From: Gymnopus androsaceus JB14
Taxonomy: Eukaryota > Basidiomycota > Agaricomycetes > Agaricales > Omphalotaceae
Assembly (NCBI GenBank): GCA_009733575.1
Contig: ML769407.1
Coordinates: 186,001 to 250,000, forward strand
Length of the DNA: 64,000 bases
Direction of reading: 5' to 3'
A program made the translations under genes and the position numbers. The notes below the pieces were generated by a model. It was given only the letters and a program-made list of their open reading frames with translations, did not search any database and was not told where the DNA came from. How positions within the stretch are numbered: position 1 is the stretch's first letter; each line of letters opens with the position of its first letter. This document shows positions 57,901-64,000 of the stretch, in pieces.

Positions 57901-58377
57901 GGAAACAGAGAGATCCGGGTCCGCCTCTTGATACTTATGAGCGAAGGAAGAATCTCCCTCAGCAAACTGTTCTGGCTCGTGTGATTCGAGAACTCGAGGA
58001 TGATTTTACGCATTATAAGAGGTACGAACTCGTCCCGTTTGCCTTGATTCTGTAAAACTAATTTTTCCTCTATAGCGTGTATGTCGAGCTCGCGGACCAG
58101 TATAAAGATATGGATCCGGTATCCGATGTTCCAAGGAGAAATATGCTGGCCCAGCATTTACGAGAAGTTGTTGATATTCTCGAACAAAAGGTACCGTGGT
58201 TGAAATTGTTTTGCCCTTGTTTGTTCTAATGCCCTCTCTTGAACATAGGGTGATCAAATTGCATCTTTGTACGACTTGTTGACCTTCAAAGACAAAGCCG
58301 AACCTCAACCTCGAGCTGCCCAAGCTGCCAACGCCTTGCGTGCGGCTGCGCTCAAGAGACATCCTACCTTTACCTAA
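54983..58377 (+). CDS. Cep57/Ppc89-like spindle pole body or centrosome protein
   Basis: Long protein (about 1050 residues). N-terminal 420 residues are low-complexity, Ser/Pro-rich. From about 56305 come coiled coils (AMNTIQDKLEHLEDENSISR..VRELEHELEMCKKEV; LTTLRSHLTRLTAELSSHQQ; IAHLRDEVERLAGEVEVLRG), an acidic Glu run (57005-57075), a basic/Ser-rich stretch, TCTVCRRRRD, a second acidic run (57785-57840), and a C-terminal domain LARVIRELEDDFTHYKSVYV, LADQYKDMDPVSDVPRRNML, REVVDILEQKGDQIASLYDL. The last matches the microtubule-binding domain of Cep57 (PF06657), also in S. pombe Ppc89, which anchors spindle pole body parts. Introns at about 56240-56290, 56599-56658 and near 57403, 58020 and 58192. 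Start at 54983 chosen over an upstream ATG inside the divergent gene. Confidence 0.82.
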
Positions 58378-58553
58378 TTATTGGTCGGTTAAATTTCCGT
58401 CCTGCGACATCTGAATCAAAGAGTATTATTTATGCATTTCTTTTTTCAGCTTTCGAGCGTTTTTTGACATTCCTATTTACCTTCAGTCTTTCTATCCATT
58501 TCAACTTGGGGTTTTTTTGAGTTACCTCCTCCCTTGATTTCTTTAACATGTAC

Positions 58554-58800
58554 ATCCACATACTTATCATTGTAACTCGGACGATGAAGCAATCTTGTAA
58601 GTACTTATCTATCGCATCCACTCAATCATAGATTATTTTTTGGATCTCTTGTGGTCGTAAAGGTTCAAGTGAGTATATCCACATACTTATCATTGTAACT
58701 CGGACGATGAAGCAATCTTGTAAGTACTTATCTATCGCATCCACTCAATCATAGATTATTTTTTGGATCTCTTGTGGGTCGTAAAGGTTCAAGTGAGTAT
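58554..58800. repeat. Near-perfect tandem duplication, 123-124-base unit
   Basis: ATCCACATACTTATCATTG.. at 58554 recurs at 58677; the two units differ by one inserted G (GTGGTCG versus GTGGGTCG). Lies downstream of the Cep57-like gene, probably in its 3' flank. So little divergence points to a very recent event or an assembly artefact. Confidence 0.9.
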
Positions 58801-59380
58801 AAAGGAATAGATAAAATTACTACAAGAATACAGCAGCGATAGCGATTAATGCGATATGAACGATAAGTTGAAAAAAATGAAGAGGCGTTATTTAAAATGA
58901 GAATTCCAAACGCAAAAAGACAGTAAAATAGACACTGGGATGGTAAAGACAAAAAATCGTGATGCGTATATCGGAAGATATGAGTGGGACATGTATATAG
59001 CGGAAACCAGTTTCATCAGGAGGAAGCTCAAAGAGGTAAAGCATGGGATGATCATGAAGGAGTACGAGTCTTCATTACACTTCTTTCCAACCCGTCCACT
59101 CCCTAAGTTGTCCTATAAACCAAGTTTCCTTACTCCATATTTCTCCGCAGTAAAATGTACGGTTTGCATTAATAATTAAAGACGCAGGCATGGACGTCCT
59201 CCGTAGCATGTGGAAAAAAGGAGCGGGAAAAGGATTGCATACCGACCCGACCAAAACTTCCCTCCTGAGCTTCGTCTTATGTTCCGCGCTGAACGTTCTT
59301 CCTCCTTCCTCTCCCACCTCTCGGAGGGGGGCCCACATAACGTTGATCATCCTCCTGCCCTTTGGCGGATCCATTCGCGA
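58801..59380. other. Intergenic
   Basis: AT-rich, between convergent genes. No feature recognised. Confidence 0.4.
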
Positions 59381-60127
59381 TCATTCGCTAGGCCCCTTAT
59401 CACTTTGTTCCTTATACCAATTTTTCATCCACTTTTCCGCGACGGAGTACTCGACCTTGACCTGAGCTATTAACTGGGTGATCAAGTCCAGCGCCTGCTT
59501 GTCGTTGAGATCGATGCCCTTCTCCTCATCTCGCAGCTGTCCATATCGCTGTATCTTCTCGCATGAGCTCTGGACATGGGTTATGCCGAGGGTAGCGGAG
59601 GAGCCTTTGAGAAAATGACCAAGATCGGAAAGCTTTACAAGGTCCTTCTCGGTTCTATGGAAAGGGTCGTTTAGCAGGAAGTGAGAGAAAAGATGGATCA
59701 TTAGAACTGACAATGCTGCGTCCATATCATCGAACGTTTGTGCTGCCTGTGTATAGTACTCTTCCACCATTTCTCGCGAAAAGTCATGAGTGTCATCGTC
59801 ATCGAGTTCGAGAATTTGGTTGAAGATGTCCATATTGATTATTTCGTCAGTCGAAGCCTATTGTAGATTGAGTCAGAACAAAAAGACCTGTTCATAGAAT
59901 GATTAAGGACAAACTTCTGGCTCGACTTGTCCATTCGGTCTTGTAGAGGAAGATGGATTTGGTGGGGAAGAGGGTTTGGCAGTGGTAGGGGATGGAGGGG
60001 CTTTTTCCTTGGTCGTATCTTTAGCATCAGCTACAGATGTCTTTGCTGAAGATGAAGGAGGTTCCGGTTTGAGTGTCTCAGTCGATGTCGATGTTGTCGT
60101 CGGTACGGATTTATCGCCTAGAGACAT
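59381..60127 (-). CDS. YPD1: Histidine-containing phosphotransfer protein, Ypd1-type
   Basis: HPt protein that relays phosphate from hybrid histidine kinases to response regulators (Ssk1/Skn7 in the fungal osmotic and oxidative stress pathway). The core runs IINMDIFNQILELDDDDTHD, MVEEYYTQAAQTFDDMDAAL, then after an intron KDLVKLSDLGHFLKGSSATL with the phosphorylated His in GHFLKGSSATLG, and LDLITQLIAQVKVEYSVAEK near the end. Two introns: GTTTGTCC..CAATAG joining VEPE to ASTDEI in phase 0, and GTCAGT..CATAG before TEKDL. An N-terminal extension of about 70 residues is almost all Ser/Thr/Pro/Lys; yeast Ypd1 starts near the helical core, so this is lineage-specific. Frame intact. Confidence 0.92.
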
Positions 60128-63071
60128 TCTAGTGGAAAGAAAACTAGAGAGCCGGAATGAAAGGCTACTGCAGTCGGTTCGGAAAAGGGTTGGTGAAGGT
60201 GATAATCAGAACCGGACGCTGCCGTTTCGTTCTCAATCAAAGTCAGATTGTGACCGAATTTGTGACGGAAATGACATCATTTTTGTTTTTCTCAGACCTC
60301 ATGAATGTAGAAGAATTTGGATTTTGAGTACTTAGAGGTCATGGACACATTATCCATTTAAGGCCATACATTCACAGGCGACCTCCGAAAAGTTTGGAGG
60401 CGTTCGATTTCCTATCCTCTTACTACCCATAAAGGAAGGACGGACTTGTGCAAGTAAGTACGCGGACCGGGAACACGTTCTCAGGACCTTGGCGCGTGCC
60501 ATCCTTCCACGCGCAATGCCGCAAAAAGTTCCGATTTACGTGTAACGGAACCTATGAAGCAGCTTTAGTAGTACAGAATTGGTACAGAGAGCCTGAGGAT
60601 GAGATGGTATCATTCACCGCTGAAAGGTGTTGAAGTTGAGCTGAAGAATTCAAGCTTCAAGCATCGACATAGGTCGAATTCTAGCTGGACCCCTGGATCC
60701 GGCGGCCCAATGGTTCACAAAAAATAGAACTACGCCGATGGGGACCAGGCCACAAAGAAAATTCAACCCAACCGGAGATAAGTGTCTTGAACGTTTAATG
60801 TGAACTAACCCGACGGACATGACCTATACGCCCAAATACAACGATCAGCTTCATTCAAGTTAATAGTCACAAAAAACGACAAGAAGGACTTCGAAGGCGT
60901 TGTCTCGAGCGCTGAATCATGGATGTACAGCCAAAAGATCTAGACATATGTAGAAAATTCGAACATATCGATAAAAGTCCAGCCTTTTCGAGGAAAAGGG
61001 AATGGAGTACTCCACTCACGATAAAATCGCAATTCCGATCTAAGTTCGGGATACAGGTCTGACAATTTCAGAATCGCCCACAAAATATCTTCGTAAGGTC
61101 GCGGACCTTGAAGAACTCAGGAGGGGGTAGTGGGCAGCCAATTGGGTCGCGCTATGGGTGATTAAATGCCTCATAAGATTACGAGGTTTAAGAATTACAA
61201 CCTTCAGCAGCGTGATAATCCCACTTGAGGCGCAAAAACATAACGAGTTGAACAGCAACAGAGGTTCGATTCCGCACACGGGAGTTAAACGGATAAATAA
61301 TGAACATTCCTGGGAGCACTAGTAAAGATGGTGGATCTGATTTGGGGGTCGGAAACAATAAAGGAAGCATCATTATACTTCAAGGACAAGTTGCGGTACA
61401 TGAATCCCATTCGTGTCGAAATTTCCGTGAATCTTCGATTGCAGTCGGCAAATTTTGTATGTGAAAGGCCCAAAAGCCCGAGATTGAGCATGCTTCAGAA
61501 GAAGCGAAAAGAGGGTGAACCGCCGTGAAAGTACTAGCAGGGCCTAGCAAGGGCCTAGGGCAAATACTATACCAATGAGCCAATGACTTGGGTGGGGTTC
61601 AGAGTCTTCTTCAAGCTTGAGTCTTCGACCGCCGACACAGTTTGTGAATCCACAACCAAACTCCGCGAACTTGGTGGTTAAAGATCAAAAGACGTATTGA
61701 TGTCAGCGTTATTGAACGCGCCTGTGGCGTGGGAGTACTGGCCCTATTTTCTTCTTGAATTTGGCAATTTACAGCTATTCCAGAAGACCAAGGCCACTTC
61801 AAAAATTCGTTTAACACAGCTCCTTATTTATTTGCTACGCCGTTCAGTTCATCCGCCCCCAAGCCCTAACAGTATTGAATTTCTTGCGAAATTGCGAAGT
61901 GGCCTAGGTTTTCTGGAATAGCTGTAAAGCGATTTAGCCACTGTAACAGTCCCCGAGAAAGTATGCACCTGAGATGACTGCCAACATCGAATTCTCGAGA
62001 GTTAATTTAACGGTCCTTCAAGACTCGTCAAGGTTCACGTACGATAGCTTGTGCTCCCTCAACTCAGCGGTTTAGCTTGGCGGCTTTTACAGGATTACAC
62101 ACTACCATCGTCAGGACAGACCACCTATCAAATATACGCAGGTGCTCCGCTTATAGCGACAAAGTCTCCATAAATCCTTGGAACGGGGTTCTCTTTTTTC
62201 ATTCTGGGATTCGAGAATCGAGGCCAAGGAGGTGTCATTTTACACATAATTTAGCTTATCGTTAAAGTGCCGAATCGATATGCGTTCAACGTTGAATATT
62301 TGTACATAGACATCTACTAAGTTGCACCTCGATGTGATTCACGCTCGCCACTACTAGTGACTTGCATAATATATGTAAGAGCGTCAAATCGCTAGAGATG
62401 AGTTTCCCAATGCCAACTCGAATCTTCGTGAATTGACGTTATATCCGAATTCTTCTCCTACTTACATGTCAAAGAGATTGCACCGATGATATAGGAAAAG
62501 GTATTTCAGTGGGAGAAAGGCGACACATGTGTAAAGCTGCATAAAGAATGGGTGAGGATGAATTGCAAATCAGTGTGAGACTCTGAAAGGGACGATCAAG
62601 TAAAAGTAATGTTCTGGAGTATCATAACGACACTGAGTTTCAAAAAAGTGATCCCCGGTTCAAAACTTACCGGGTTCAACGTAGTTGAATAGGATGGATC
62701 GCCTGTGTAGCTGACATTCGTAGTCAGTCGTAGTTCTGCTACTAGCTGAGTACGATACCCTCAGAACCCTCCTATCGAGATATTCGACCTCCAGTAGCCT
62801 ATCTGTGACATTACAAAAAAAGAAACGTGCACGCAAGTTCGAGGGCTATAATCTCAGTTACTGTTTAGGACTCCATAATATATTATAACAGCTGTTCAAA
62901 TTAAGAAAGCAAAAAAAACAGAAAACGGGAACGAAAGGAATTTCACTGAGCTAGTACGAAAACAAATCGATCCCAACTTCTAATTTCCTTGTACCTTGTA
63001 TGTATTCCCTTGTCTCGCGATATTGATTAATAGCGTCGGGTGTAGTAGCTCCATCCCCGAAGACCATCCGA
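60128..63071. other. Gene-poor 2.9 kb with a small MITE
   Basis: No gene family recognised in either strand. 60128-60350 should be the YPD1 promoter region. A TA-flanked MITE lies at 61772-61924. The right end holds the 3' flank of the OGDH gene. The many short frames look random. Confidence 0.45.
61772..61924. mobile_element. TA-flanked MITE, 153 bases
   Basis: Left end CAGCTATTCCAGAAGACC.. and right end complement ..GGAATAGCTG give about 38 bases of inverted repeat (AAGGCCACTT inside) with few mismatches. TA borders both ends (61770-61771 and 61925-61926), and the match continues one T/A pair outward. Fits a Tc1/mariner-type MITE; its ends differ from those of the other TA elements here. 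Confidence 0.75.
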
Positions 63072-64000
63072 TCATGACGAAAGGTCAAAAGCAGCGTCGA
63101 GGAACATTTCAATTTCCTTCTTGTGTTGTGCCTATAGAAGAAAAAAAAAGAAAACATTAGCATAAGCTCAACGGAGAAAGGAGCAAACCAACCTTGGATC
63201 CAGTAGCGACTGAACTCGTAGGACCCTTCCAGCATATCTCGGGTATTTGCCCTTGTGGTGCTCAGTCTGTTGCGCAGCGGTGTAGATACGAGGTCCGACG
63301 TAGCTCCATGCACCGTTGTTCAAGGGTTCTTCCTGGCACCAAAGTAGTCCGGCATTGGGGTACTTGTCCAAATGGGGTGTAATCTACATTTTTGGTTGGC
63401 ACTCGAAATGTTGTTCATGGAAAGAAGGATTACACATACCATATCGTAGGGGAAAGGTGAGATTTGTTCTACCCTGCTGATCGCGATATTGTTGATACCC
63501 CTCTCTTCTCTAGCAGCGATGAGAGTTTGGTAAACTTGACCTGTTGAGGTGTCAGCAAAAGGGAATCTGTTAGTAATACGTCTACTGACCAGAACACAAG
63601 ACATGTTTCTTGATATCCTCGGGAGCAGCCAAGCCTTCGGGGTGAGCTTCAGGTAGGTATCTCTGAAAATGACTCTCCCCGACCATCTCGGAAAGATCAG
63701 AACGAGCTTTAGGGTGACGGAGAAGATTCTTTGAAAAGAAGATGATGAGGGGCTTGCGGAAGTCGCGGTGGATTTGACGACGAAGGACGTGGAACTGCGA
63801 CAAGAATTAGTAAACAAACATAGAATGAACGAAGAAAAAACGACTCACGTAGTTGGCCGGGGTAGTGGGGTAAACAACCTGCATATTACAGTCCTGGTGT
63901 TGCCTCTCAATCTTTTCCTGGCTGGGGAACACATTTGGATGATCATCACAAAGCTGCAAGAATCTCTCAATTCTTGCACTAGAGTGCTCAGGACCCTGTC
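63072..64000 (-). CDS. KGD1: 2-oxoglutarate dehydrogenase E1 component, 3' end (partial)
   Basis: C-terminal part of the thiamine-dependent E1 subunit of the mitochondrial TCA-cycle 2-oxoglutarate dehydrogenase complex. The gene enters from the right edge, so its 5' part is missing. Seen in order: [140 protein letters not shown], and after a last intron [19 protein letters not shown] with stop at 63072. VEQISPFP and CQEEPxNxGAWxYVxPR are strongly conserved in E1. Four short introns, frame intact. Confidence 0.95.

Noticed and set aside
61262..61284. GGTTCGATTCC, a perfect tRNA B-box word
   Set aside because: The flanking bases do not form a T-stem and no cloverleaf can be drawn around it.
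1..64000. CRISPR arrays, prokaryotic operons or phage modules
   Set aside because: Spliceosomal introns, eukaryotic gene families and absence of regularly spaced direct repeats exclude a prokaryotic reading.

Overview
The window is nuclear DNA of a filamentous basidiomycete, almost certainly an Agaricomycete. Most genes are split by many 45-65 nt GT-AG introns. It holds two families typical of mushroom-forming fungi (a DUF6533 protein and two members of a seven-helix WRxW/VESG family), a three-member family of small Kre9/Knh1-type secreted proteins, and household genes that follow fungal orthologues closely. Everything here was read from the sequence; no database search was run, so exon limits are approximate unless a splice motif is quoted.

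Layout. 0-10 kb: peroxisomal-type carnitine acetyltransferase (-) with two decayed extra copies of its 3' end, a broken MFS transporter (-), and a PPPDE-thioredoxin-PUL fusion gene (+). 10-17 kb: a repeat nest with tRNA-derived repeats, a TA-flanked inverted-repeat element carrying a second inverted-repeat element, a seven-helix membrane gene (-), another inverted-repeat element, and an intact intron-containing tRNA-Ala(TGC). 17-29 kb: secreted protein (-), HIT protein (-), F-box gene with frame breaks (+), mitochondrial carrier (-), Pex8-like gene (-), single-pass membrane protein (+). 29-31.4 kb: gene-poor. 31.4-41.4 kb: two AMP-forming acyl-CoA synthetase/4CL-like genes (+) flanking a seven-helix gene (+) and an intronless alpha/beta hydrolase (-). 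41.4-53 kb: two copies of a DUF427(+)/Kre9-Knh1-like(-) gene pair, a third Kre9-like gene, a DUF6533 gene (-), a hAT-type MITE and other repeats. 53-64 kb: CitE-like lyase (-) divergent from a Cep57/Ppc89-like gene (+), Ypd1 phosphotransfer protein (-), a gene-poor stretch with a small TA-flanked MITE, and the 3' end of 2-oxoglutarate dehydrogenase E1 (-).

How genes may work together. Four proteins in 40 kb end in Ala-Lys-Leu, a type 1 peroxisomal targeting signal: carnitine acetyltransferase, the Pex8-like protein and both acyl-CoA synthetase-like enzymes. This suggests peroxisomal acyl activation, import and acetyl export functions in one neighbourhood, though linkage alone does not prove a functional cluster. 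The DUF427/Kre9-like pair has been duplicated, and its most similar part (introns included) looks homogenised by gene conversion. Several otherwise well-conserved genes (MFS, PPPDE fusion, F-box, membrane protein, possibly Pex8) carry single-base frame breaks, mostly one extra base, which may be decay or sequence error.
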